The notes under the pieces were generated by a model, which had not been told where the DNA came from, did not search any database, and saw only the letters and a list, made by a program, of their open reading frames with translations. This document shows, piece after piece, positions 1-7,839 of a stretch of 64,000 bases of DNA. The position numbers were made by a program, and so were the translations under genes. Each line of letters starts with the position of its first letter. Positions within the stretch are counted from its first letter, which is position 1. This DNA comes from Azohydromonas lata NBRC 102462. Its GTDB lineage: Bacteria > Pseudomonadota > Gammaproteobacteria > Burkholderiales > Burkholderiaceae_C. The stretch lies in contig NZ_BCTC01000024.1 in NCBI RefSeq assembly GCF_001571085.1, forward strand, positions 1 to 64,000, in the 5' to 3' direction.

Positions 1-1347
1 GAGCATCTGCATCGCGCCGTCGCCCACCAGCGCCACCACCGGGCGATCCGGGTAGGCGAACTTGGCGGCGGTGGCGTAGGGCACGCCCGGGCACATGGTG
101 GCCAGGCCGCCGGAGAGCGAGCCCATCATGCCGCGGCGGGCCTTGATGTCGCGCGCGTACCAGGCGGCGCTGGTGCCGGAGTCGCAGGTGAGGATGGCGT
201 TGTCGGGCAGCCGCGCCGACAGCTCCCAGAACACGCGCTGCGGGTTGGTCGGCTTGGCCTCGTTCATGGCGCGCTGCTCCAGCACCTGCCACCACTGGCG
301 CACACCGGCCTCGATCTTGTCGCGCCAGGCGCGGTCGGTCTTGGGCTGCAGCAGTGGCAGCAGCGCCTGCAGCGTGAGCCGGCTGTCGCCGACGAGGTTG
401 ATCTCCATCGGGTAGCGCAGCGAGAGCTTGCGGCCGTCGGCATCGATCTGCACGCCGCGCGCCTGGCCCTCCTTGGGCAGGAACTCCGAGTACGGAAAGC
501 TGGAGCCCACCATCAGCAGCGTGTCGCAGCCGGTCATCAGGTCCCAGCTCGGCACCGTGCCCAGCAGCCCGATGGAGCCGGTGACGAAGGGCAGGTCGTC
601 GGGCACGGCCATCTTGCCCAGCAGTGCCTTGGCGATGCCCGCGCCCAGTGTCTCGGCCACTGCGATGAGTTCGTCGGTGGCGTGCAGCGCGCCGGCGCCG
701 GCAAGGATGGCCACGCGCTGGCCGGCGTTGAGCACGTCGGCCGCGGCCTGCAGGTCGGCTTGCGCCGGCAGCACGCGCTTGGCCGTCAGCCCGATACCGG
801 AATGGATGGTGCCGTGCTCGCGCGGCGGATCGGGCTCGGCTTTCAGCTCCTGCAGGTCGTTGGGCAGGATGAGGCAAGTGACGGTGCGTTGGTCGCGCGC
901 GATGCGCATGGCGCGGTCCACCAGGTGGCGGATCTGCGCCGGCACGGTGGCCATGTGCACGTACTCGTGGGCCACGTCCTTGAACAGGCTCAGCAGATCC
1001 ACCTCCTGCTGGTAGTCGCCCCCCAGCGCCGCGCGCGCCTGCTGCCCCACGATCGCCAGCACCGGCTGGTGGTCGGCCTTGGCGTCGTACAGGCCATTGA
1101 GCAGGTGGATGGCGCCGGGCCCGGAGGTGGCCATGCACACGCCCACCTCGCCCGTGAACTTGGCATGCGCGCAGGCCATGAAGGCCGCCAGCTCCTCGTG
1201 CCGGGCCTGGATGAACTCGACGCGGTCGCTGCAGCGGTCCAGCGCCCCCATCAGGCCGTTGATGCCGTCGCCGGGATAGCCGTAGATGCGGCGTATGCCC
1301 CATGCGTACAGGCGCTGCAGCACTTGGTCGCTTACGGTCATGGTCAT
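1..1347 (-). CDS. Thiamine-diphosphate-dependent enzyme, pyruvate oxidase/dehydrogenase-like (partial)
   Basis: The first 449 residues of a ThDP enzyme; the C-terminus lies beyond the left edge. The N-terminal pyrimidine-binding domain shows YGYPGDGINGLMGAL and the catalytic-type glutamate in ARHEELAAFMA, followed by TSGPGAIHLLNGLYDAK. The start of the cofactor motif, GDGAMQM, appears near residue 445. This layout fits the POX/acetolactate-synthase superfamily; the nearest guess is a PoxB-type enzyme converting pyruvate to acetate and CO2, but acetolactate or sulfoacetaldehyde chemistry is not excluded. The start at 1347 was chosen because GGAGG lies six bases upstream; a second ATG follows at 1341. 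A lactate-dehydrogenase-like gene lies upstream on the same strand, which suits a lactate-pyruvate-acetate route. A palindrome of the ATTTGTACAAAT type lies about 130 bp upstream. Confidence 0.85.
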   Translation of the reverse strand, partial: MTMTVSDQVLQRLYAWGIRRIYGYPGDGINGLMGALDRCSDRVEFIQARHEELAAFMACAHAKFTGEVGVCMATSGPGAIHLLNGLYDAKADHQPVLAIVGQQARAALGGDYQQEVDLLSLFKDVAHEYVHMATVPAQIRHLVDRAMRIARDQRTVTCLILPNDLQELKAEPDPPREHGTIHSGIGLTAKRVLPAQADLQAAADVLNAGQRVAILAGAGALHATDELIAVAETLGAGIAKALLGKMAVPDDLPFVTGSIGLLGTVPSWDLMTGCDTLLMVGSSFPYSEFLPKEGQARGVQIDADGRKLSLRYPMEINLVGDSRLTLQALLPLLQPKTDRAWRDKIEAGVRQWWQVLEQRAMNEAKPTNPQRVFWELSARLPDNAILTCDSGTSAAWYARDIKARRGMMGSLSGGLATMCPGVPYATAAKFAYPDRPVVALVGDGAMQML

Positions 1348-1476
1348 GACTGGCCTCCAACTGATTGCTACCGCGGGTCGCGGCAAACCACGCGCCGGGA
1401 AGCGAATGGGGTTTCACTGCACACGCAGGCGCGCGTCGGCGTGCCGGACGCGAGGGAAGCCGGCTCACGGAACTTC

Positions 1477-1488
1477 ATTTGGACAAAT
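1477..1488. promoter_or_regulatory. Operator-like palindrome ATTTGGACAAAT
   Basis: Eleven of twelve bases match ATTTGTACAAAT, the palindrome recurring upstream of other genes in the first 26 kb. It lies in the gap between the FMN dehydrogenase gene and the ThDP enzyme gene, about 130 bp before the start of the latter. The function is inferred from recurrence only. Confidence 0.45.
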
Positions 1489-1535
1489 TTTCCGAAAGAA
1501 CTGTCGTGCCTCGATGACGCTGTCGGCACACGTCT

Positions 1536-2828
1536 TCAGCGGGACGACACGTCGCTGGCCCAGTCGCGGTGCCCCTGCCGTGCAGCAGGTTCGGCAGGGC
1601 CCGGAGCGTCAACGGCACGCAGATACCCTGGCTCCAGCTCGCGAGCCGAGGGCACGCCCAACAGCCCCATCGCGTCCAGCGCCTCCTGGTGCAGGATCTC
1701 CAGCGCGCGCTGCGCACCGGCGGCGCCGCCCGCACACAGGCCATAGAGCACGGCGCGGCCGGCCAGCGCCGCATCGGCGCCCAGGGCCAGCGCCTTGAGC
1801 AGGTCGGTGCCGCGACGCAGTCCGCCGGACACATAGAGCGCCACGCGCTGACCCACGATGGCGCGGGCCTCGGGCAGCACCTCCAGCGGCGCCACCGTCC
1901 AGTCCAGCTGGCGGCCGCCGTGGGTGCTGAGCACGATGCCGTCCACGCCCGCGTCCAGCGCGCGCCGTACATCGTCCGGGTGCAGCAGTCCCTTGAGCAG
2001 GAAGGGCTTGCGCCAGCGCTGCCGGATGCGCTCGACCGTGCGCCACGACAGCGAGGCCGGCTGATGCTCGCGGATCCAGAACGCGGTTTCGAAGAAGCCG
2101 CGCCGATCCTTGGGCACGAAGTCCACGACGTTGCGGAAGGCGGGCATGCCATGCGCCAGCAGCGTGGAAGCCAGCCAGCGCGGATGCAGGGCAGCGTCGA
2201 TGGCGCTGGACGGCGACAGCCGGGTCTTCGTCGCCTGAGTGCGGGTGGACCACTCCCGGTTGCCGAAGATCTGGGCGTTGGTGGTCAGCACCAGCGCCTC
2301 GCAGCCGGCCGCGTCGGCACGCCGCAGCAGCTCCTGCCACACCTCCTCGCCGCCGAAGACGTACAGCTGCCACCAGTGGCGCAGGCCCGGCACGCGCGCC
2401 ACCTCTTCCATCGGGTCGTTGGACATCGTGCTCTGCACGAAGGGCACGCCGCACGCGGCCGCGGCCTGCGCAAGCAGCGTGTCGGCATGGTGGCGGAATA
2501 GACTGTTGAGGCCGGTCGGCGCGACGACGAGCGGCATTGAGGCTTCGCGTCCAAGGAGGGGCGTGGCCAGGGTGCGCTGCGACACGTCCACCAGCTGCCG
2601 CGGCAGGAAGCGCCAGTAGCCATAGGCACTGCGGTCACGCGCAAGGCTGGCTTCCTCCTCCGCCCCGCCCTCCAGGTACTCCAGCACGAACCGCGGCATG
2701 CGCCGGTGCGTCATCGCCCGCAAGTCTTCCACCGCCACCGCGCGTGCAAGGTCGCGGCCCGTGTAGTAGCGGCGCCGGGGGCTGCCGTCGAGTTGGGCTA
2801 CAGCGGTGTGGCGCAGGGGGTCGCCCAT
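1536..2828 (-). CDS. FMN-dependent 2-hydroxyacid (L-lactate-type) dehydrogenase
   Basis: A 430-residue member of the FMN-dependent alpha-hydroxyacid oxidase/dehydrogenase family, which oxidises L-2-hydroxyacids to 2-oxoacids, usually passing electrons to quinones or oxygen. Seen: YLEGGAEEE near residue 50, the substrate tyrosine context WQLYVFGG, the lysine segment FLLKGLLHPDDV, the catalytic histidine and arginine in STHGGRQLD, and the FMN phosphate loop SGGLRRGTDLLKALALGADA. Two positions differ from the usual pattern: the common SNHGGRQ reads STHGGRQ, and the common DGG before the phosphate loop reads SGG. The core residues are kept, so it is probably active; lactate is only one candidate substrate. 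The length is slightly above the usual 380, with an unconserved tail of about 35 residues. No strong ribosome site precedes the ATG at 2828. Confidence 0.85.
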   Translation of the reverse strand: MGDPLRHTAVAQLDGSPRRRYYTGRDLARAVAVEDLRAMTHRRMPRFVLEYLEGGAEEEASLARDRSAYGYWRFLPRQLVDVSQRTLATPLLGREASMPLVVAPTGLNSLFRHHADTLLAQAAAACGVPFVQSTMSNDPMEEVARVPGLRHWWQLYVFGGEEVWQELLRRADAAGCEALVLTTNAQIFGNREWSTRTQATKTRLSPSSAIDAALHPRWLASTLLAHGMPAFRNVVDFVPKDRRGFFETAFWIREHQPASLSWRTVERIRQRWRKPFLLKGLLHPDDVRRALDAGVDGIVLSTHGGRQLDWTVAPLEVLPEARAIVGQRVALYVSGGLRRGTDLLKALALGADAALAGRAVLYGLCAGGAAGAQRALEILHQEALDAMGLLGVPSARELEPGYLRAVDAPGPAEPAARQGHRDWASDVSSR

Positions 2829-3022
2829 GGGCGCATGGCCTTCAGTGTTTCAGGGATCTCTCGCCCCGTTCGTTCATCGGTCGTGATGCGGGGTGCGGCC
2901 CTGGGCCGGTACACCCCCTCATGTGGCGTCGCGGCAATTGCGGTGCCGCGTTCGGCATCGGCCGCATCGGTGTAGCCGGCCATCGCGATCACCACGACGG
3001 CGGAAACACCGAGAGGGCTCAT
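2798..3022 (-). CDS. Possible small exported protein
   Basis: A 74-codon frame with a hydrophobic N-terminus (MSPLGVSAVVVIAMAGYTDA) that could be a signal peptide, and a polar remainder. Its end overlaps the start of the FMN dehydrogenase gene by 31 bp on the same strand. No ribosome site and no recognisable domain are seen, so this could be a chance frame. It is listed because the stretch is otherwise unexplained and the neighbouring genes also encode small exported proteins. Confidence 0.25.
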   Translation of the reverse strand: MSPLGVSAVVVIAMAGYTDAADAERGTAIAATPHEGVYRPRAAPRITTDERTGREIPETLKAMRPWATPCATPL

Positions 3023-3076
3023 GTCGGCACCGACGGTGCCGGTTCCTTGTGCTGGAAGCCGGTGCAGCGACGCTGC

Positions 3077-3661
3077 TCAAATGCCGAGCAGCTCCGCCAG
3101 CTTCTCCGTCGAAACCGCACCGCTGTGCGTCACGACACGGTCCGAGTTCTCGTTGCGCCCGGCGATGTAGGGCACCGACTGCACGCCCAGCAGCTCCAGC
3201 AGCTTCGTGTTGGCCTGCACCTTGTCGCGTTCAGCGGCAGTGCCCGCCGTCGCCACGAGGCCCTTGCCGCCGCCAAGCAGCTCCGCTTCATGCTGCTCCA
3301 TCGCCGCGCCCGGGTCCTGCGCCGCCAGGATGGCAGCGCCCTGCTGCAGGCTGGCGTCGTTGAGCAGGGCCACCGGAATCCACACGAAACGCACCCGGTC
3401 CTGCAGCGGCTTGGTGGCTTGCCACAGGCGCCCGCAATGGGGGCACTGCATGTCGAAGAACACGTAGGCCACCTTCCGCGCTCTTGGCGATCCCACCGAG
3501 AAGCCGGCGGCGGTCTGTGCCAGACCGACCGGGTCGCCCAGGCGCGTGGACCGCTTCTTCTCGTTTTCGACCCGGGCGTCACAGCCGGACAGCGCCATCG
3601 CGCCCAGGCCGATGAGCGTTCCGAGCAGCACACGCCGCTCCCGTATCAAGCACGCTCGCAT
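3077..3661 (-). CDS. DsbC/DsbG-like thiol-disulfide lipoprotein
   Basis: A 194-residue thioredoxin-fold protein, predicted to be exported and lipid-anchored. The N-terminus has arginines, a hydrophobic stretch and a lipobox LSGC with Cys27. The redox motif CPHC sits in FFDMQCPHCGRLW, and a cis-proline region reads VQSVPYIAGRN, as expected for DsbC/DsbG/DsbA-type oxidoreductases. The protein would therefore act on periplasmic disulfides; whether as isomerase or oxidase cannot be told, and it lacks the long N-terminal dimerisation domain of classical DsbC. The start at 3661 is supported by TGGAG eight bases upstream and by the signal peptide; an extension to 3817 would bury both. It overlaps the small Cys-rich frame upstream by 16 bp. 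Confidence 0.75.
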   Translation of the reverse strand: MRACLIRERRVLLGTLIGLGAMALSGCDARVENEKKRSTRLGDPVGLAQTAAGFSVGSPRARKVAYVFFDMQCPHCGRLWQATKPLQDRVRFVWIPVALLNDASLQQGAAILAAQDPGAAMEQHEAELLGGGKGLVATAGTAAERDKVQANTKLLELLGVQSVPYIAGRNENSDRVVTHSGAVSTEKLAELLGI

Positions 3662-3819
3662 GATGGGCTCCAGATTCGACGCCTGTCCTTGAGCTCGCGG
3701 GACTGCGGTGGCTCCTGCACCTGCGGCACCGGCCCCGCGAGATCGACGCCCTCGATTTCCACATGCAGCGACTGCCACGGCCGCACCAGGGCCTTGCCGC
3801 ACGAGGTGCAGGTACACAT
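3646..3819 (-). CDS. Small CxCxxC protein
   Basis: A 57-residue frame beginning MCTCTSCGKALVRPW, with three cysteines in a C-x-C-x-x-C pattern that suggests metal or redox chemistry. GGGAGC precedes the ATG at a suitable distance. Its stop overlaps the start of the DsbC/G-like gene by 16 bp, so the two could be translationally coupled. No family is recognised. The end of the protein is polar and unremarkable. Confidence 0.4.
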   Translation of the reverse strand: MCTCTSCGKALVRPWQSLHVEIEGVDLAGPVPQVQEPPQSRELKDRRRIWSPSCERA

Positions 3820-3855
3820 GCCGGCTCCCGTTGCCGGAAATGCCCGGTGCACCGC

Positions 3856-4461
3856 CTACTTGCCCGAGGCCATGTAGGCATCGATCATGGTCTGCTGCGT
3901 GTCCAGCAGCGCCTTGTTGATGGGCTTCATGCTTTCGTTGCGGTGGTCGCTGGCCTTGTCCTGAGCCAACGCGTGCGCGGCATCGCGCAGATCCTGCGCC
4001 GCGGCCTGCAGCCGGTCCATGGCCTGCTTGTAGTCGTCCTCGTTTGCACCGGCCGTCAGCAGCTCGGGCGGCAAGCCCGCCATCGCCTGGTGGGTGCGCA
4101 ACAGGGCCTTGTTGGCGTCCTTGATCGCCTACGTGCGCCGGGGTCCCGCCGGCGTTTGCGCCATGGCATGGATCGCGTCGCGCAGCCGCTGCGCTGCCGC
4201 TTCGAGCTCACGGATCGGCTTGGCGTCGGCCTGCTTCGCGGAAGCGGCCTTGCGGGTGCTGCCGGACGCACTGGCACTGGCCCCCGGCATGGCGGCGCTG
4301 CTGGCCGCCCCCCCGGTGCCGCTGGGCGCCGTGCCCGGTGCACCCTGGGCCAGCGCCAGCGAACAGCACAAGGCCAGGGGAACCGCCCAGGCTGGCTTGA
4401 ACGACTTCGGGCTTATCGCAGTCTCCTCAGTTCGGTGGTTGAGCGCGCATGGCAACGGCAC
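3856..4461 (-). pseudogene. Exported two-repeat helical protein interrupted by an in-frame amber codon
   Basis: Two adjacent open segments lie in the same frame, separated only by a TAG at 4129-4131. The protein has a signal peptide (AVPLALCCSLALAQG), an Ala/Ser/Gly linker and two helical repeats: LEAAAQRLRDAIHAMAQ and LQAAAQDLRDAAHALAQ, each followed by a segment containing NKALL. When the repeats are aligned the TAG falls exactly opposite a GAG glutamate, so a single G-to-T change explains it. The start may also be damaged: GAGGAG stands six bases before an ATA at 4416 that is ideally placed for the signal peptide, the only other candidate being a GTG at 4461. The gene is either newly inactivated, read through, or affected by a sequencing error. 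No function is known. Confidence 0.65.
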
Positions 4462-4485
4462 GCTCAGCAGCCAGGATGCCCATCC

Positions 4486-4977
4486 TCACTGTAGGCCGAG
4501 CCGGTCGGTGAAGCTCAGCGCGATGCTGGACTTCGTCCCCTGCGGCCACGCCCGGATGCGGAACTCCAGCACCTCGCGCGGCAGGAAGTCATAGACGCCG
4601 AGGTAGGACACCATCCCGTTGGTCAAGACCTGGCGCACGTCGACGCTGGTGGTCACGCCCATGAGGTTTTGCGCAGTGACCTCGACGCGGGCCGGCACGT
4701 TGAGGGTCTGGCTGCCGAGCAGGCGCTGCACCGTGACGTTGAGCACGGCCTTGCCAGAACCCGACGGGATGCCATGCGCGCGGCGCATGGGCTCGGGCAA
4801 GGCCTCGGCACTCACGGTGCTGGCACGCAGCACGTAGTTGCCCTCGTGCTGCTCATGCGCCTGTCCCCAGGCCAGCAGCGGGGCGAGGGCCAGCACGGCA
4901 AAGCTCACCCGCCATGTCGCGAGGCCGGCAGGCGAAGCTGCCCGTTGCGTGAGAAATCGACCTTCGAAGCTCAACAT
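4486..4977 (-). CDS. DUF4426-type exported protein
   Basis: A 163-residue exported protein. The N-terminus carries a hydrophobic segment (SFAVLALAPLLAWGQA) typical of a cleaved signal. The mature part (YVLRASTVSAEALPEPM, then GKAVLNVTVQ and FRIRAWPQG) follows the order of the DUF4426 family, whose members are small periplasmic beta-rich proteins of unknown role. The start at 4977 has AAGGAG upstream. It belongs to a same-strand run of small exported proteins that includes the crystallin-like genes, but the gaps are large enough for separate promoters. The family call rests on remembered resemblance and has not been searched. Confidence 0.6.
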   Translation of the reverse strand: MLSFEGRFLTQRAASPAGLATWRVSFAVLALAPLLAWGQAHEQHEGNYVLRASTVSAEALPEPMRRAHGIPSGSGKAVLNVTVQRLLGSQTLNVPARVEVTAQNLMGVTTSVDVRQVLTNGMVSYLGVYDFLPREVLEFRIRAWPQGTKSSIALSFTDRLGLQ

Positions 4978-5197
4978 GCCCGCTCCTTGTGGCACCACAG
5001 CCTGCGCTGATTGCAACGTGCAGTCCACCGCCGTCGAGATCCGCCCCGGCAACGTCCGCCCGACCGGTCCGCTGCCGGGACAGCCTGCCGGCTCGGGCAG
5101 CGGCAACACAGCCCGCTGACGACGGCCCGGCCCCAAGCCGTCCAAGGCCCAGGGCTCGCGCCAGGCGTCCCAGCGGCGCCTTGGCACTGCAAAATGT

Positions 5198-5587
5198 TTA
5201 CCAGTGCATCACCAGCTGCCGGTGGCCGGACTCCGGCACCGTCACCCGCCGTTCCAGCTCCCGCCCTTGGTACGTGGCTTCCACCGCGTAGCGCCCGCCA
5301 GGCAGGTCCACCAGCATCATCGGGCCTTCGCTCACCGTCGAAACCACCTCGCGCCCTTGCTGGTCGCGGATCACCACGCCCACGTCGGCAAGGTAGTCAC
5401 CGCTGCGGGTCGCGAACGTCATGCCCAGACCGTACTGGGGCGCGACCTGCCGCATCATCTGCTGCGACGTGGCCCCCACCCCGCCAACGATCACGTCAGG
5501 GCCGCCTTGTTGCGGGGCCGCAAGCGCGGCGACCGAGCCCATGGCCAGGGCTGCACTGAAAGCGATGGCCGTCATACCGTTCTTCAT
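5198..5587 (-). CDS. Exported protein with carboxypeptidase-regulatory-like beta domain
   Basis: A 129-residue protein with a signal peptide (MTAIAFSAALAMGSVAALAA). Its second half, including VVIRDQQGREVVS and LPGGRYAVEATYQGRE, has the pattern of small beta-sandwich CarboxypepD_reg/DUF4198-like domains found in many periplasmic proteins. AAAGGAG lies in front of the ATG at 5587. It sits between the DUF4426 gene and the first crystallin-like gene on the same strand. No catalytic residues are apparent; a structural or binding role in the periplasm is likely but unproven. Confidence 0.6.
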   Translation of the reverse strand: MKNGMTAIAFSAALAMGSVAALAAPQQGGPDVIVGGVGATSQQMMRQVAPQYGLGMTFATRSGDYLADVGVVIRDQQGREVVSTVSEGPMMLVDLPGGRYAVEATYQGRELERRVTVPESGHRQLVMHW

Positions 5588-5643
5588 AGCCCAACTCCTT
5601 TGCAATTCAAGAATGCGCTCACGGATGGCTGTTGCCACGAGCC

Positions 5644-6129
5644 TCACCCGGTGCAGCTCACCCGCGCCGAGTGGATTTCCTCGAACCATCCCAGCTTGGA
5701 ATCGTCAAGCTTGGGATAGTGCTGCCCCGCTGCCAGCGTCGCGGTGCGGTCCCGGTAGTTCTCGTTGTCATAGGTGATGACCCGCGCCTTCGGCCCCACC
5801 ACCGCGCTGTCCCATTCGCGCCATGCCGGTCCAGGCACGTCCATCTTGGGCATGTCGATGGGGCCCACGAGCGTCAGCGAGGCACCGTGGTAGTTCTCCC
5901 CGTCGTAGAACCGGACCCAACAGCCGTTGCCCAGACTCTCGCTGCTGCCTTGCGCCGCGGGCATCAGCACCAGCACGGCGTCCAGCTTCGGCACAGTGCC
6001 CTTGTCCACTGGCGCCGTCGCCTGTGGGGACCGATCAGGCTTCTTGTCACCGGCCGTCCCCTGGGCCATCACGGCGCCACTGAGCGCCAACAACACTGCC
6101 GTCGCGGCTGCAACTTTTCTGAAGGCCAT
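5644..6129 (-). CDS. Exported beta/gamma-crystallin-like protein 1
   Basis: A 161-residue exported protein with a signal peptide ending near VMAQG. The mature part contains one region with beta/gamma-crystallin character: CWVRFYDGENYHGASLTLVG, a DMPKM turn, AREW-like EWDSAVVGPKARVITYDNENY and a final WFEEIHSARVSC. Such domains bind calcium or act as stress-stable scaffolds in bacteria. It is a close paralogue of the gene at 6538-7023 and of identical length. Two cysteines flank the domain and may form a disulfide. The start at 6129 has AAAGGAG upstream. Two ATTTGTACAAAT-type palindromes lie 117 and 217 bp upstream, so the gene is probably stress-controlled. Confidence 0.7.
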   Translation of the reverse strand: MAFRKVAAATAVLLALSGAVMAQGTAGDKKPDRSPQATAPVDKGTVPKLDAVLVLMPAAQGSSESLGNGCWVRFYDGENYHGASLTLVGPIDMPKMDVPGPAWREWDSAVVGPKARVITYDNENYRDRTATLAAGQHYPKLDDSKLGWFEEIHSARVSCTG

Positions 6130-6244
6130 GTCTGACTCCTTTCCTGCGGTTTGCAAGTCGGCACGGAGCCCTGCTTCCCCATCGCAAGAATCGGTCTCCC
6201 CCAGGGATCGGCAACGCCGTCCCACCATGAAAAATCCAACAATT

Positions 6245-6256
6245 CTTTGTACAAAT
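6245..6256. promoter_or_regulatory. Operator-like palindrome CTTTGTACAAAT
   Basis: Eleven of twelve bases match ATTTGTACAAAT. It lies about 117 bp upstream of the first crystallin-like gene and 100 bp from a second, perfect copy, so the same gene appears to have two sites. Confidence 0.55.
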
Positions 6257-6344
6257 ACACTTTGCATGACGCCGCACCACGTGACTGTTCAACGAGGGAC
6301 ATGCCCTGTACGTTGACCGTCCAAGCCGGGAACCGGCTCATATT

Positions 6345-6356
6345 ATTTGTACAAAT
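6345..6356. promoter_or_regulatory. Operator-like palindrome ATTTGTACAAAT with adjacent -10
   Basis: A perfect 12-bp palindrome in an AT-rich patch. On the minus strand it runs directly into TAATAT, a good -10 box, so a bound protein would cover the -35/-10 spacer of a promoter reading toward the crystallin-like gene at 5644-6129. Confidence 0.6.
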
Positions 6357-6537
6357 ATTTTTTTGGAGGTTCCGTTGCCATTGAACATTTGTCGGCACGA
6401 GGCGCATGCCTCGCGATCGCGATGCCGATGACAGGGCCGCACGGGATGGGACGCAGGCTCTGGCATGGCGCCGCAGCGCCCGCTGGCAGCCTGCGCACCA
6501 ACGGGCACTGCCGACGCCGTCGCATGCCGCGACGGCC

Positions 6538-7023
6538 CTACTCGGAGCAGCTCACGCGAACGGACTCGATGTCCTCGAACCAGCCCAACTGGGCATCGTC
6601 GAGGCTGGGGATGCGCTGTCCCGCCGTCAGCGTGGCGGTCCGGTCGCGGTAGTTTTCCTTGTCGTAGGCGACGACCCTGGCTGTCGGACCGACCACGGCG
6701 CTGTCCCACTCCCGCCACGCGGGCTTGGCCACGCCCATCCTGGGCAGGTCAACCAGCCCCACCAGCGTCAGCATCTGGCCACGGAAGTTCTCGCCGTCGT
6801 AGAACCTGACCCAGCAGCCGTCGCCCAGGCGGTCGCTGTTGCCTTGCGCGGCCGACATCAACACCAGGATGCCGTCGAGCCGCGGGTTGGTGGCGTAGGG
6901 CGCCGGGACGACGGTGTCGCCAACTCGGTACGGCTTGTTGACCTCAAGGTCGCCCGGCGCAGACACAGCGCGGCCCAGCGACACGACAAGTGCGGCTGCC
7001 AGGACGACATGCCTCGTGAACAT
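6538..7023 (-). CDS. Exported beta/gamma-crystallin-like protein 2
   Basis: A 161-residue paralogue of the protein at 5644-6129. It has a signal peptide (VVLAAALVVSLGRAVSA) and the same crystallin-like core: GCWVRFYDGENFRGQMLTLVG, PRMGVAKPAWREWDSAVVGP and WFEDIESVRVSC. Roughly two thirds of the aligned mature residues are identical, so the pair looks like a tandem duplication that kept its control region. GAAGGAGGT stands before the ATG at 7023, an unusually strong ribosome site. A TTTTGTACAAAT site lies about 205 bp upstream. The MarR regulator gene follows immediately upstream on the same strand. Confidence 0.7.
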   Translation of the reverse strand: MFTRHVVLAAALVVSLGRAVSAPGDLEVNKPYRVGDTVVPAPYATNPRLDGILVLMSAAQGNSDRLGDGCWVRFYDGENFRGQMLTLVGLVDLPRMGVAKPAWREWDSAVVGPTARVVAYDKENYRDRTATLTAGQRIPSLDDAQLGWFEDIESVRVSCSE

Positions 7024-7227
7024 GGCCACCTCCTTCGCAGTAGGGCCCCGATGACCGGCTGTCCGGGGCTCGATGCGCCCGCAGCGCCAGCATCCATGGG
7101 GAGGCGGCAACACCCATTCCACGAACCCGACATGGGGAAAAGCGTTGCCCCAATTTCAGGCATCCGTATGTGCACGTGTGGAGCAGCGCTCTGGCCCCAG
7201 CCCGCACCAAAAAACCGGCAAGACCTA

Positions 7228-7239
7228 TTTTGTACAAAT
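7228..7239. promoter_or_regulatory. Operator-like palindrome TTTTGTACAAAT
   Basis: Eleven of twelve bases match ATTTGTACAAAT. It lies between the end of the MarR gene and the second crystallin-like gene, about 205 bp before the latter's start. Confidence 0.55.
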
Positions 7240-7272
7240 GTTCTGAAGCTTTTGCCTGCGCTGCGTACAGGG

Positions 7273-7839
7273 TCACATGTCGGCCAGAGGGAGCTGGGCC
7301 GCTTCCTCGTCGGCATGCAGCTCACTGAGCAGTGCTTGCAAATCCGCATGAAGCCGCTTGAGCGTGGCGGCATCCATGGCATTCAGCGCACTGGGCAGCA
7401 CCCCTTCGAAAGGGCCTGGCACGGCCTTGAGCACTTTGGTGCCCGCAGGCTTGAGCTTGAGCCGCACCACGCGCTTGTCCGGGCCGTCCTTGAACGACGA
7501 GACCAACTCCCGTTCGATGAGACCCTTGACCAGATTGCTGGCGGTGGACTGGTGGATGTCCATGGCCTGGGCCAGTTCCGTGACCCGGATGCCGGCATGG
7601 TCGCGAATCACGCTGAGCGCCCACACCTGAGCACCTCCCAGTCCAACTTTCTTCTCTACTTGCTGGAAATGCGTCTTGACGGCGTTGAACACCTGGCGGA
7701 ACTGGCGCAGGACTTCCCCGGCAAGCTCCTCGTGTCTGGACTGCTGCACCGGAGTGGACTTTGAAATACGTGCTGTGGGCATGGAACGAGGCGTTGTCTG
7801 AGAGCGGCTGGCAGGTAGCAGCCGAATCATCGGCATCAT
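7273..7839 (-). CDS. MarR-family winged-helix regulator
   Basis: A MarR-type DNA-binding protein. The winged-helix core is clear: AQVWALSVIRDHAGIRVTEL, AMDIHQSTASNLVKGLIERELV (recognition helix) and the wing DGPDKRVVRLKLKPAG; helices at both ends would form the dimer interface. Such proteins normally bind short palindromes as dimers and release DNA on ligand binding or oxidation. It lies amid genes preceded by the palindrome ATTTGTACAAAT and is the only dedicated regulator seen in the first 30 kb, so it is the best candidate to bind that site; this is inference. No copy of the palindrome was seen before its own start. The start is uncertain: ATG at 7839 has GGGA nearby, while ATG at 7782 gives the usual family length (169 residues). 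Confidence 0.8.
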   Translation of the reverse strand: MMPMIRLLPASRSQTTPRSMPTARISKSTPVQQSRHEELAGEVLRQFRQVFNAVKTHFQQVEKKVGLGGAQVWALSVIRDHAGIRVTELAQAMDIHQSTASNLVKGLIERELVSSFKDGPDKRVVRLKLKPAGTKVLKAVPGPFEGVLPSALNAMDAATLKRLHADLQALLSELHADEEAAQLPLADM

